Below, piece by piece: positions 9,006 to 17,671 of a stretch of 63,204 nucleotides of DNA. How positions within the stretch are numbered: position 1 is the stretch's first letter; each line of letters opens with the position of its first letter. Position numbers and translations under genes: made by a program. Where the stretch lies: positions 1-63,204 of the forward strand of contig JAGMES010000010.1 of the NCBI GenBank assembly GCA_023128035.1, given 5' to 3'. Source of the stretch: Halanaerobiales bacterium (GTDB taxonomy: Bacteria; Bacillota_F; Halanaerobiia; DY22613). A model generated the notes under the pieces. The model ran no database searches. It had not been told where the DNA came from and saw only the letters and a program-made list of their open reading frames with translations.

Positions 9006-9898
9006 TATTCATCCACTCCATTCGGCTCACTAAAAACATCAAATGGTGCAGAATCATTCGTGAAAATCAAAGTAGAATTATAATTAAGAATCCTTTCAAG
9101 TGATTGTAGTTTACGCAAGAATGAATAAAATTCTGGATTTTCAGCGTATGCTTCAGCATAAATTTTTGCAACCTCAGCTTCCGCTTCGCCTGTAATCTTA
9201 GCTGCTGTACTCATTCCTTCTGCCTTTAACTTAGCAACCTCAACATCTGCTTCATTACGAATCTTACTGGCATCTCTTTGTCCTTCAGCTCTAAACTTAG
9301 AAGCATATTGAAGCCGTTCAGCCTTCATCTGTCCAAAAACATATATAATATTCGCTTCAGGTAAACCCAATCTTTTTAATCCAATCTGGTGAACAGTAAT
9401 TCCATAACTTTCTAATGCAACATCTTTTACATCACTGAGAATTTCTGTTTCTATCTCTTTTAATTTTAATTCATCTTGATTAGTTGAAACCAGAGCTGAA
9501 AAATCATATTTACCCAATACTCCATTTTTTGCATTAAGGATCATACTATTTAGTTGTAATTCAGCAGATTCCTGAGAACCAGTACTCTGCAAAAATCGTA
9601 TAGGATCATTTACAGACCAGATCAAATATGTTTGGAGAATGACATTTTTTTTATCTTTAGTCAATGTCTCCACATAACTAGTATCACAATAATGCCGTCT
9701 ACCATCAAATAGAAATACCTTCTCAAAAGGCCAGGGTAGTTTCCAATGCAATCCTGCTTCTTCTACTGCCAATCTAGGAGCACCAAATCTTGTAACAACC
9801 GCAATTTTTCCTTCATATAAGACAAATGTAAAACCATACAAGAGAATTACTAATATCAAAGCAACGCCTAATATCCACCGTATCCATGTTTTATTCAT
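9005..9898 (-). CDS. SPFH-domain protein, HflC-like
   Basis: A 297-residue HflC-type protein: N-terminal membrane helix (about 7-28), then YEGKIAVVTRFGAPR and HWKLPWPFEKVFLFDGRRH, the SPFH start. A long coiled-coil-prone stretch (KFRAEGQRDASKIRNEADVEVA near 205-225, then repeated AEGMSTAAKITGEAEAEVA) and the HflC-typical PEFYSFLRKLQSLE near 265 follow. GGAGAG precedes the ATG, only a few bases after the preceding stop. Middle gene of a three-member SPFH operon. It probably pairs with the HflK-like neighbour as HflK and HflC do. Confidence 0.87.
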   Translation of the reverse strand: MNKTWIRWILGVALILVILLYGFTFVLYEGKIAVVTRFGAPRLAVEEAGLHWKLPWPFEKVFLFDGRRHYCDTSYVETLTKDKKNVILQTYLIWSVNDPIRFLQSTGSQESAELQLNSMILNAKNGVLGKYDFSALVSTNQDELKLKEIETEILSDVKDVALESYGITVHQIGLKRLGLPEANIIYVFGQMKAERLQYASKFRAEGQRDASKIRNEADVEVAKLKAEGMSTAAKITGEAEAEVAKIYAEAYAENPEFYSFLRKLQSLERILNYNSTLIFTNDSAPFDVFSEPNGVDE

Positions 9899-9902
9899 TT
9901 TC

Positions 9903-11681
9903 TCACTCTCCTTCAGTACGAATTCTCAAATCCAACCAAATCTCACCGTTATTAATTGCCTGTTTTTCATCCACCAGATAGATTTTTTTATTACTCACAC
10001 CTTTTTCAAATGTCTCAAGCCATTTCCATTCTTTATAAAATTCAGGTGCAGATGAGTAAGCTTGTACTTGAGATCGGATATTTTCAACCTCATAAATTAC
10101 CGCACCCCAGCGATCGATTCCATCAACCTGAGCTTTTTTAATCAATTGATCCCGATATCTTTCTGCAATGGGAATATTATATTCAGTATCCTTCTTTGCG
10201 TTTATAGAATAAATATTTTTTTGAATTTTCGCACTAACAATATCCTGATATTCTTTTCCAAGTTCAATAGGAGGATGAATCCCTATCAAAGCAACTTTCA
10301 CTACTTCTAATCCCAACCTTTGGTCATCACTCTTTTCTTGTAAACTCTGGGCTATCATTTGAGCAAATGAAACCCTATCTCGACTGAGAAGATTATCTAA
10401 GTTTATCGCTACAATTTCTTGTAAAAGAATACGATAAATTTCAGCTTTCAACTCTTCCACAGGATTATCAAATTGTAAAACATAGTCACACAGATCATTT
10501 ATCTTATAAAAAACCTGCATATTTATTGAAACTAATTCTTTCCCATCTCCTAAAAGTAGTTTGTATTCATCTACTCCGTGTGTCATCGTCCAAAGATAAT
10601 CCCTAGACTCATCATTATTTTCATATCCAACCGTAAATGATTGAATTTTATAAACTGGAAACTTCTGAACTGTTTCAATCGGCCAGAGCCATTTTACATG
10701 AATTCCTGGAAGTAGTGATTCTCTACTCTGAATCTTTCCGAACCGATAAAGAATCCCTTGCTCTTCAGGTTGAATCTGAACAAACCCAGTCATTCCCCAA
10801 AAAATTAAAATCATAATTAAAATAAGAGGTAAAAAACTTTGTCTGAAAAAACCAATTATCCAACTAGAGCGAAAAGAAACTCCCATATTCTCTTCTAATG
10901 AATCAAACAATGCAGTGATTGGTTTAGCACTTAAAAATGCAGCCAAAATATAAAAATTAATAGTTCCACTCTCCTCTTTTTTTCCAAAAAAGAGTTTTAA
11001 ACTGCAGCAAAATGCTACTTCTAAAAAAATGATACCCATAATAACCAACATCACATATACAAGATAATACTCTATCTTAGGAAAACCTACACCTTTAACG
11101 ATCACTGCCAGTCCACTTAAGAAAGCTAAGCGCTGTCCTCCTCTAAGAAACTGGCTAAACATCTTACCTTCTTTAAACCTTTCCCTTTCTTCCTCAAACC
11201 AATTAGCTCCCAACAGATTAAGAAATGAGATAACAATAGCACCACTTCCAATAAAAATAAGCAAGGTATTTAAAGAAGACTGATTAGATAGAGTGTAATA
11301 TTGAAATTTATCAAAAATAAATTTCTCACCAAATAATCCAAGAATCGAAACAACCAATAAAGATAATGGATAATCTCGTTTAGTATAACTTTGAAATTTT
11401 TCCTTTATATCAATACTTTTCTTCCTTTCTTCTTCCTGATCTATGTCTTGTCCAATATCTTTTGTTTTACTGATTAAATATTCTAGCCTGAATCCAAGGA
11501 TAAAATATGTAAATAATGATACCCAAGCAATAAAACATTGAAACAGACCAACTAATGTTAAACTAAAATTAAAATAACATAATCCTATCCATATTATCAA
11601 TCCTCCCAAAACCCCAGAACCAACGAAACTCCATAAAAAAATATTTGAATATTTTTCGTTCGTTAATTTTATATTCGACAA
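9903..11681 (-). CDS. SPFH-domain protein (HflK family) with polytopic N-terminal membrane region
   Basis: About 592 residues. The first 310 or so carry roughly eight hydrophobic segments with charged linkers (for example KTKDIGQDIDQEEERKK), and only then comes an HflK-type module: FVQIQPEEQGILYRFGKIQ, LLPGIHVKWLWPIETVQKF, SINMQVFYKINDLCDYV. Classical HflK has one helix, so the polytopic extension is distinctive. Start: TTG at 11681 has AAAGGAG eight bases upstream; the in-frame GTG at 11690 overlaps that site and is unlikely. First gene of the SPFH-ATPase operon. The C-terminal SPFH part may assemble with the two smaller proteins, while the extension could be a receptor or scaffold. That is inference. 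Confidence 0.8.
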   Translation of the reverse strand: MSNIKLTNEKYSNIFLWSFVGSGVLGGLIIWIGLCYFNFSLTLVGLFQCFIAWVSLFTYFILGFRLEYLISKTKDIGQDIDQEEERKKSIDIKEKFQSYTKRDYPLSLLVVSILGLFGEKFIFDKFQYYTLSNQSSLNTLLIFIGSGAIVISFLNLLGANWFEEERERFKEGKMFSQFLRGGQRLAFLSGLAVIVKGVGFPKIEYYLVYVMLVIMGIIFLEVAFCCSLKLFFGKKEESGTINFYILAAFLSAKPITALFDSLEENMGVSFRSSWIIGFFRQSFLPLILIMILIFWGMTGFVQIQPEEQGILYRFGKIQSRESLLPGIHVKWLWPIETVQKFPVYKIQSFTVGYENNDESRDYLWTMTHGVDEYKLLLGDGKELVSINMQVFYKINDLCDYVLQFDNPVEELKAEIYRILLQEIVAINLDNLLSRDRVSFAQMIAQSLQEKSDDQRLGLEVVKVALIGIHPPIELGKEYQDIVSAKIQKNIYSINAKKDTEYNIPIAERYRDQLIKKAQVDGIDRWGAVIYEVENIRSQVQAYSSAPEFYKEWKWLETFEKGVSNKKIYLVDEKQAINNGEIWLDLRIRTEGE

Positions 11682-11699
11682 TAGAATCACTCCTTTATA

Positions 11700-11716
11700 G
11701 AAAATATGATATTTTC
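11700..11716. promoter_or_regulatory. Inverted repeat upstream of the SPFH operon, possible operator
   Basis: A perfect palindrome, GAAAATAT-G-ATATTTTC, sits just before the ribosome binding site of the first SPFH gene. Size and symmetry fit a dimeric repressor site or a small RNA hairpin in the leader. No regulator gene is adjacent. Confidence 0.35.
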
Positions 11717-11759
11717 CTTCTACATATTTCTACATCTAACTTCCAAATTCCTTTTTGCA

Positions 11760-11794
11760 CAAAAAAAAAGAGCAGAAAAGATTTCCTACTCTTT
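11760..11794 (-). terminator. Rho-independent terminator of the GntR-ABC-DUF4097 operon
   Basis: On the minus strand, arms AAAGAG.AGGAAA and TTTTCT.CTCTTT (11767-11794) form a stem of about 12 bp with one wobble pair, followed by a run of nine T residues. It lies eight bases after the DUF4097 gene. Confidence 0.85.
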
Positions 11795-11801
11795 TGACTC
11801 T

Positions 11802-12932
11802 TTAATTTGAAGATGTATCAAAAAGTTCTTTGTTCAAAATTATATTGCCCAATTTGGTTTCTAACTTCATCTTATATTCACCTTTACCATCCTTACCATT
11901 TAGATGATATTTCGAACCTTTTTGAGTAATTTCAAAAAGATCATTACCGCTAATAATTTTACCATCATCAGTTTCTGCTGTAATCTGATGATTTAATTTT
12001 GAGTTTATCTTAATATTTGAATTTCGAACAAAAATATCTACATCATTTGCGAAATCTATTAATTCAACATTCCCTACATTACTGTTTAATTTTATTGAAC
12101 CACGTATGTCTTCAAGAAAAACCTTAGTATAATTCATTTCGCCAGTTACATTACCTTCTATACTAATTCCATGAAAACTACCAAAGGAACATTCACCTTC
12201 AACATTCCCACTAATGTTTATACAATTGAACTGACCATATTCACATTTGTAATCAATATTTCCTTGAACTTCACTAACATTTCCATAACCAAAAGTTGAT
12301 TTAAGATTAATATTACCTTGAATATCCTTCAACTCGACTATTCCTGCATGATAATCAATTTCAACATCATTCTTATTCTCTAAAACACTAATATCTCCAA
12401 AATTATTTTTTAGTTTTACTTTGCCATTGATTTTCGACATTTTTATGTTTCCGAGACTTTCTACATCTATATTCAAGTGTTCTGGAACCATTATAACGAG
12501 ATTAGAACTAATACCTTGAACCCATTTAGGAAGTTTCTTATTGTTGCCAAAAGTAAGCAAAATTTGATCACCTTTATTTTCTACTTTTGGTTTTAAAGTT
12601 TCCACAAACTCTTCAGCTTTTTTATCATCAGATGCATAGAGTGAAATATTAAAAGTAACTTGAAGGTGATCTTCTGAACTTCCTTGTATCTCTGTATTAC
12701 CATAGTGATTCACAATAATTAATTTTTCTTCGTCAGCTAGATCAAACTTTAAGTCATCTTTAAACTTTGCAGAAATTTTTGGTTCTTCAAACCAACCTAA
12801 CCCAACTCGGTTTGCATCAACATTTTTTACAAAACTTCTAAACACATCAACATCATTAAAAACAATATCTAAAATCCCACCCAACAGAATTATTGCTAAA
12901 ACTATTGTTACTATCAGCTTTTTACGTGGCAC
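11802..12932 (-). CDS. Membrane-anchored DUF4097-type beta-repeat protein
   Basis: About 376 residues with an N-terminal signal-anchor (KKLIVTIVLAIILLGGILDIV) and an extracytoplasmic region built of short beta repeats: GNIKMSKINGKVKLKNNFGDIS, GIVELKDIQGNINLKSTFG, GNVSEVQGNIDYKCEYG and so on. This alternation is the DUF4097 (putative adhesin) beta-solenoid pattern. Function is unknown; related genes often sit with ABC transporters and GntR or PadR regulators, as here. It is the last gene of the GntR-ATPase-permease operon, 13 bases after the permease. GTG at 12932 is chosen because GAGGGG lies eight bases upstream; a GTG three codons earlier is too close to that site. Confidence 0.78.
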   Translation of the reverse strand: MPRKKLIVTIVLAIILLGGILDIVFNDVDVFRSFVKNVDANRVGLGWFEEPKISAKFKDDLKFDLADEEKLIIVNHYGNTEIQGSSEDHLQVTFNISLYASDDKKAEEFVETLKPKVENKGDQILLTFGNNKKLPKWVQGISSNLVIMVPEHLNIDVESLGNIKMSKINGKVKLKNNFGDISVLENKNDVEIDYHAGIVELKDIQGNINLKSTFGYGNVSEVQGNIDYKCEYGQFNCINISGNVEGECSFGSFHGISIEGNVTGEMNYTKVFLEDIRGSIKLNSNVGNVELIDFANDVDIFVRNSNIKINSKLNHQITAETDDGKIISGNDLFEITQKGSKYHLNGKDGKGEYKMKLETKLGNIILNKELFDTSSN

Positions 12933-12955
12933 TTTTTTCACCCCTCTCTATTAAT

Positions 12956-13720
12956 CTATACTTCCAGAACATTTTCAAGTATCCATGAACCAACCCATGC
13001 CAACCCTAGAACAAGAATCGATAACGCAATCCAGGGTGCTGTTTCTATTTTTATAATTTCTATATAAAATACATCATTGTATTGGCTCCATCCCTTCAAA
13101 GTAAAATCAGGAAGCCACTTAAACAGAATACTGATAAATCCAACCACTCTAAACAATAACCAATAGCTTAATAAAAAAGTAACTCCCGTAATCAAACCAG
13201 TTAACTTATTAAATAACCGACTTGATAGATAGGAAAATTGACAGATCAAATAATTAAGCCCATTTGCCAACCAAAAGATTATATATATCAAAAATAAGTC
13301 ATTCCATAACCAACTCTTTCCTCCTAATGAAGGTATTGTTGCTAGTAAAGCATTGATATACTTAAACCCAATAAAATAAGTTCCTCCGAGTGAGACAAAA
13401 CTTAATATTGTAAAGTGAGTCATAGTTGCCAAAAATTTACTGGCCATAAAATACCATCCTGGAACCGGTAGGGCCTTAAGCGTATAAATGGTATCATCTT
13501 TCCATTCACTTCTATAGGAGATAAAACCCTTTAACATTGCATAAAACGGCAATAACCCCAAAGGTATAAAAGATAAGCCAAAAACCAATTCAATTCGCCA
13601 ATGACCCTTTTGGGCTGCTAGAAGGAAAAGCCACCCTAAAGTTAAAACCCCATAGATAACCATCAATCCTGCTGATTCTTTAAACTCCTTTTTATATAAA
13701 GCCCAAAATTGTTTTCTCAT
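12956..13720 (-). CDS. ABC transporter permease (ABC-2 type)
   Basis: A 254-residue membrane protein with about six predicted helices, starting MRKQFWALYKKEFKESAG, a form typical of ABC-2 type permeases. It pairs with the ATPase immediately upstream; their genes overlap by ATGA, so coupling is tight. In YtrA-type operons such pairs respond to cell-wall stress or antibiotics, but the substrate here is unknown. AAAGGAGG lies close upstream of the ATG, within the end of the ATPase gene. Confidence 0.85.
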   Translation of the reverse strand: MRKQFWALYKKEFKESAGLMVIYGVLTLGWLFLLAAQKGHWRIELVFGLSFIPLGLLPFYAMLKGFISYRSEWKDDTIYTLKALPVPGWYFMASKFLATMTHFTILSFVSLGGTYFIGFKYINALLATIPSLGGKSWLWNDLFLIYIIFWLANGLNYLICQFSYLSSRLFNKLTGLITGVTFLLSYWLLFRVVGFISILFKWLPDFTLKGWSQYNDVFYIEIIKIETAPWIALSILVLGLAWVGSWILENVLEV

Positions 13721-14418
13721 TCAAATACCTCCTTTAACAAACCGTGAATTGAATCATTATATTTTTCTCTCAATTCGTCAGCATCTGCATAAATTTTTAT
13801 ATCACCAAATTCTAATAAAATGACTTTATCAAACATTTGCTCAGCCTCTAATACATCATGTGTTGAGATGATCAGTGTCTGTTCTCCAAAATCATATTTT
13901 GATGTAATCGCATCCATAATCCGTCCTCTTGACTGGGGATCAATACCTGAAAACGGTTCATCTAAAAGAACCACAGAAGCTTTTCGGGCTAAAGTAACGA
14001 TTAGTTTTAATCTTGCTTTCATTCCTTTGGATAGAGTCTTAACTTTGGCCTCTGGACGTAAATTCATAAACCCCAATAAATCTTCAGCAATTTCTGAGTC
14101 CCAATTTTCATAAAATTGGCTCCAAAAATCAATAGTTTCTTTAACTGTCATCCATTTATAGAAGTGATTCAGCTCAGGTAGAAAAGCTATATGTTTTTTT
14201 GATTGTCGATCTACAGGGCGACCAAATACTTCTACTTTTCCTCGTGTTGGTTGACAGAAACCGGCAATCAATTTTAGTAAAGTGGATTTACCACTACCAT
14301 TAGGTCCTAATAATCCAACAATAGAGCCTTTTGGGATCTCTAGATTCAAATTTTTAAGAGCCGTAACTCCTGGATATGCCTTGACTAATCCTTCAATTCT
14401 GATAATCGCTTCACTCAT
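13717..14418 (-). CDS. ABC transporter ATP-binding protein
   Basis: A 233-residue cytoplasmic ATPase. Walker A GPNGSGKST near 39, Q-loop region ELNHFYKWMT, signature LSKGMKARL near 130, Walker B VVLLDEPFSGIDP near 150 and the switch histidine in STHDVLEAE. The signature has LSKGM in place of LSGGQ, seen in the YtrB/BcrA-like class. Four-base ATGA overlaps on both sides (GntR upstream, permease downstream) show one operon. Probably drives export or another ATP-dependent task through the adjacent permease. Confidence 0.9.
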   Translation of the reverse strand: MSEAIIRIEGLVKAYPGVTALKNLNLEIPKGSIVGLLGPNGSGKSTLLKLIAGFCQPTRGKVEVFGRPVDRQSKKHIAFLPELNHFYKWMTVKETIDFWSQFYENWDSEIAEDLLGFMNLRPEAKVKTLSKGMKARLKLIVTLARKASVVLLDEPFSGIDPQSRGRIMDAITSKYDFGEQTLIISTHDVLEAEQMFDKVILLEFGDIKIYADADELREKYNDSIHGLLKEVFE

Positions 14419-14801
14419 ACCGTTTCACCTCTTTGGTATTGATTCTGCACCCGTTCCATTACCGATTTTATAATCTGCTCTCCATCCATTCCTAAAGAAC
14501 GCATTTCATTAATAAAGTAAGCGATACTCTCTTCAGCCATCTTAACTCTAATCTGATCAACAATCTCAGAATTTTTTGTGATAAATGTACCCATCCCACG
14601 TACTGTTTCCACTAGACCATCTCCTTCCATCTCGCGATATGCCCTTTGAATAGTATTATGATTCACCTTCAACTCTTTAGCCAAATCCCGTTGTGATGGT
14701 AACTTACTACCAGGTTCTAATTCCCCACGCACTAAGGAACGTTGTATCTCGACAATAACCTGCTGATAAATAGGTTTTGAAATATCAAAATTAACTTGCA
14801 T
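14415..14801 (-). CDS. GntR-family (YtrA-type) transcriptional repressor
   Basis: A 128-residue regulator: N-terminal winged HTH of the GntR family (KPIYQQVIVEIQRSLVRGEL, then GSKLPSQRDLAKELKVNHNTIQRAYREME and GMGTFITK) and a short C-terminal tail of about 55 residues, the YtrA subfamily layout with no large effector domain. First gene of the ABC transporter-DUF4097 operon. AAGGGGGGAG precedes the ATG; an earlier in-frame ATG would include it and is unlikely. A consensus sigma-A promoter and a 15-bp palindrome at its start point to autoregulation. Confidence 0.92.
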   Translation of the reverse strand: MQVNFDISKPIYQQVIVEIQRSLVRGELEPGSKLPSQRDLAKELKVNHNTIQRAYREMEGDGLVETVRGMGTFITKNSEIVDQIRVKMAEESIAYFINEMRSLGMDGEQIIKSVMERVQNQYQRGETV

Positions 14802-14829
14802 CCAACTCCCCCCTTCAGTATGATAATTA

Positions 14830-14852
14830 TAGTGCACTATACTACTAGTATA
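14830..14852. promoter_or_regulatory. Probable GntR/YtrA operator (overlapping palindromes)
   Basis: TATACTA-C-TAGTATA (14838-14852) is a perfect inverted repeat with a one-base centre, joined to a second palindrome TAGTGCACTA (14830-14839). It lies immediately downstream of the -10 box of the operon promoter, where binding would block transcription start. YtrA-type GntR proteins bind such sites in front of their own operons. Confidence 0.65.
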
Positions 14853-14857
14853 CTATC

Positions 14858-14886
14858 ATTATATCCCTCTCTCCTATCTTTTGTCA
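14858..14886 (-). promoter_or_regulatory. Sigma-A promoter of the GntR operon
   Basis: Minus-strand TTGACA (14881-14886), 17-base spacer, TATAAT (14858-14863): full consensus at both boxes. The start point falls inside the operator at 14830-14852, and the leader to the gntR start is about 55 bases. Confidence 0.85.
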
Positions 14887-14899
14887 AGAGTTTTTAAAT

Positions 14900-14934
14900 A
14901 AAAAAATAAAAGAGCAGGCATTTTACCCACTCTT
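14900..14934 (-). terminator. Terminator after the cupin gene
   Basis: Minus-strand stem AAGAGTGGG / CCTGCTCTT with a seven-base loop (14909-14934), followed by a T-rich run. It separates the cupin gene from the GntR promoter. Confidence 0.75.
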
Positions 14935-14945
14935 AATTATTAATT

Positions 14946-15263
14946 CTATGGTTTTGGTGTTTTAACAACTAACACGCTAAATTCACTATCTTCAGATGCA
15001 ATCAACCCATGTGGAATATCTTTTGGACTCAACACAATCTCGCCTTGCTTAACTATCTCTCGTTCTTCATCTATGATGATCGCTCCATGTCCGCTGTGAA
15101 CATAGAAGAATACATCAACTGGAGTACTGTGCAATGGTAATACTTCCCCGGGCTGTAAAACTACATTGACTACAGCTACTTCAGGCTGATTAATCACATG
15201 TCTTACCTGAACGGCTTTTGATGTAACTACTTTCTCCATATCATTTAAACGAATCACTTTCAT
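14946..15263 (-). CDS. Small cupin-domain protein
   Basis: A 105-residue single-domain cupin. The motifs PGEVLPLHSTPVDVFFYVHSG and SPKDIPHGL fit cupin motifs 1 and 2; the histidines and the tyrosine/valine environment could form a metal site, though motif 1 has only one clear metal-type histidine. Role unknown: small cupins act as isomerases, dioxygenases or ligand sensors. It is flanked by terminators on both sides, so it is probably transcribed alone. The leader has GGGGGA before the ATG. Confidence 0.8.
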   Translation of the reverse strand: MKVIRLNDMEKVVTSKAVQVRHVINQPEVAVVNVVLQPGEVLPLHSTPVDVFFYVHSGHGAIIIDEEREIVKQGEIVLSPKDIPHGLIASEDSEFSVLVVKTPKP

Positions 15264-15369
15264 CAGTAAATTCCCCCTATCTCATATTTAGTTCCTATTT
15301 ATACTATACTCGATTTTTCCTAATCTAACATTGACATATATCACATAATTATAATTTTTCCAAGAAAAA

Positions 15370-15392
15370 AACTCCCCAAAGGGAGCTTTTTT
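15370..15392. terminator. Terminator after the repeat lipoprotein gene
   Basis: Stem CTCCC-TTTG-GGGAG flanked by A and T runs, so it can work on both strands; it lies about 25 bases past the lipoprotein stop codon on the minus strand. Confidence 0.8.
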
Positions 15393-15414
15393 AAATCTCA
15401 GTATTTAAACGTCT

Positions 15415-17535
15415 TTACATTTCCCAATCATATTCTATAACATGCATTTCTATACCAAAACCAACCATTCCTTCTTCTGGCACATATGCATTTGGATAAT
15501 CAGGCCATTCGTCGCTACTTCCACCAAAAATACCCACAAGATCACCTGCAAGCGGGCCAGTCTCGAAATCCGAATCATTCATATTCACTGCCGCATAAAT
15601 ACAGTACTCACCTGATGGCAGATAAATATATTCCTCGATATAATCTGTACCTTCAGTCATCCCCCAGTAATCATACAAAACACCGTTGTCTGGATCATTA
15701 TCATTATCAATCGAAATCACATATTCTTTGCCTTCTACTGCATATGGCAAATTAAGTTTTACGATTACGTTTTCTTCTTCCCATTCTTCAACAATAACCA
15801 AATCAATATCAAACTGAACCATTCCCTCTTCTGGAACATAAGCATTTGGATAATCTACCCACTCATCATTTGGATCGCCATATATTCCAACAAAATCACC
15901 GATATCAGGGCCAATCTCCTCTAATCCATTACCATTAGCATCTACTGCTGCATAGATAAAGTATTGACCTGCTGGAAGATACATAGTAGCTTCAATAACT
16001 TGAGTCCAATCACATTCGCCTAAGTATTCTGCAATGACCCCATTTTCAGGATCAAGATCATCATCAGCGATGATAACATATTCCTTATGTTCTACTGGAT
16101 AAGGTAGCTCCAGCCTTACAATCACATTATCCTCTTCTGTCCAATCTTCTTCTAAAACCTGTAATTTAACACCGAAATCTACGAATCCTTCTTCTGGAAC
16201 ATGCGCATTTTGATATGCTGGCCACTGATCAATACTTCCTCCAAATACACCTACCAGATCACCAGCTAGTGGACCACCATCAAAATTTGAATCATTCAAA
16301 TTTACAGCTGCATAAATATTGTAATCACCATGCGGTAAAGAGATTGTTCTCTCGATAATATCTGACCCATCACAGATACCCCAGTAATCCCACAAGACTC
16401 CATTTTCGGGGTTAGCATCATCATCTATCGCAATCACATATTCTTTATCAAGTACTGGATATGGTAATTCTAATGTTACTTTTACATTATCCTCTTTCCA
16501 ATCCTCTTCCATAATAAACATATCAATATTAAAATCTTCCATCCTATCATGAGGAACATATGCGTTTGGATATTCTGGCATATAATCCATAGAACCACCA
16601 TAGACTCCTAAAAAGTCACCTACATCTGGACCCTCTTCATTAAAACCTGATCCATTTGCATCTATTGCTGCATAAATGAAATAGTTACCTTCTGGAACAA
16701 ACATTTGGGCTTCTATTACATCTGACCAATATGTTTCTCCCCAATATTCTGATACATAACCATTATCAGGATCCATATCATTATCAGCAAAAACCACGAA
16801 TTTTTTATGGTCTACTTGATACGGTAAATTAAGTCTTACAATTACATTTTCTTCTTTCCAATCCTCTTCCATAACTTGCATATACAGATCAAAATCTGCA
16901 GATCCATTATCAGGAACATATGCATTTGGGGATTCAGGCCAATTATCGAAAGAACCACCATAGATACCTACAAAGTCACCCTTATCTGGCCCATTTTCAT
17001 GAAAACCTGTACCATTCGCATCTACCGCTGCATAAATATAATAGTTACCAGGTTGTACTTGAAGTGATTGTTCAATTACTGGCCCAGTACCAGAAACGCC
17101 CTTATACATGGCCTCATATCCATTGCCTGGGTCAATATCATAATCCACATAAAACTCAAAGTTTTTACCTGGAACAGGTTCCGGTAAATGAAGTTTAACA
17201 TACACTTCATTTTCTGTTACCTCTCCTCCTCCATTCGTATCTTGTATAAATACTGCAGTAATTGATTTATTATCATTCATGATGATATTGTTATTCACTA
17301 CCTCTGAGCCATTTAGCCCACCCCAGTCTTTAAACCGCCATCCATTTTCTGCTTCAACCTCTAATTCTACCTTTTCTCCGGGAAGATGCTTACCACTTTG
17401 AGGAAGAACACTTCCCTGCCCCTCAATTTCCACTGTTAGCGTGTACATAGGCAAAAAATTCTGAAGCTGATCAACACACCCTGTCAAAGCCATTACAATT
17501 AATAACAACACTACCACATACAATTTTTTCTTCAT
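15415..17535 (-). CDS. Lipoprotein with an InlB-type repeat and five tandem acidic about-118-residue repeats
   Basis: A 706-residue exported lipoprotein. The N-terminus MKKKLYVVVLLLIVMALTGC is a signal peptide with lipobox LTGC (Cys20). Residues about 32-96 form a divergent InlB B-repeat-like module (TLTVEIEGQGSVLPQ, WRFKDWGG, SITAVF). Then come five tandem repeats of about 118 residues, each starting NVIVRLxLPYPV, passing YIYAAVDANGxGFxExGPDxGDF and VGIYGG, and ending with PNAYVP and an EEDW motif. Aspartates at fixed places suggest calcium binding. The protein is very rich in D and E. No catalytic domain is seen; a surface-binding or structural role is likely. A sigma-H-like promoter lies 110 bases upstream. 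Confidence 0.82.
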   Translation of the reverse strand: MKKKLYVVVLLLIVMALTGCVDQLQNFLPMYTLTVEIEGQGSVLPQSGKHLPGEKVELEVEAENGWRFKDWGGLNGSEVVNNNIIMNDNKSITAVFIQDTNGGGEVTENEVYVKLHLPEPVPGKNFEFYVDYDIDPGNGYEAMYKGVSGTGPVIEQSLQVQPGNYYIYAAVDANGTGFHENGPDKGDFVGIYGGSFDNWPESPNAYVPDNGSADFDLYMQVMEEDWKEENVIVRLNLPYQVDHKKFVVFADNDMDPDNGYVSEYWGETYWSDVIEAQMFVPEGNYFIYAAIDANGSGFNEEGPDVGDFLGVYGGSMDYMPEYPNAYVPHDRMEDFNIDMFIMEEDWKEDNVKVTLELPYPVLDKEYVIAIDDDANPENGVLWDYWGICDGSDIIERTISLPHGDYNIYAAVNLNDSNFDGGPLAGDLVGVFGGSIDQWPAYQNAHVPEEGFVDFGVKLQVLEEDWTEEDNVIVRLELPYPVEHKEYVIIADDDLDPENGVIAEYLGECDWTQVIEATMYLPAGQYFIYAAVDANGNGLEEIGPDIGDFVGIYGDPNDEWVDYPNAYVPEEGMVQFDIDLVIVEEWEEENVIVKLNLPYAVEGKEYVISIDNDNDPDNGVLYDYWGMTEGTDYIEEYIYLPSGEYCIYAAVNMNDSDFETGPLAGDLVGIFGGSSDEWPDYPNAYVPEEGMVGFGIEMHVIEYDWEM

Positions 17536-17644
17536 AATTTCCTCCTTCCATTTACTTGAATTTATTTTAATTGATTAAAACAGCAAATTATTGTCTTTTC
17601 TTAGGAGAAAAAATTATCATTACCAACTTATTCCTTGTTTAATT

Positions 17645-17671
17645 TAATTCTAGATATAGTTCTTTTTTCCT
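17645..17671 (-). promoter_or_regulatory. Sigma-H-like promoter of the lipoprotein gene
   Basis: Minus-strand AGGAAAA (17665-17671), 14-base spacer, GAATTA (17645-17650), preceded by GC. This matches the Bacillus sigma-H pattern AGGAWWW-N14-GAATWW, as in the spoVG promoter. The leader to the ATG at 17535 is about 110 bases. Confidence 0.55.

Noticed and set aside
15415..17535. Regular repeats that might be taken for a CRISPR array
   Set aside because: The unit is about 354 bases, coding and in frame; repeats diverge and there are no spacers.
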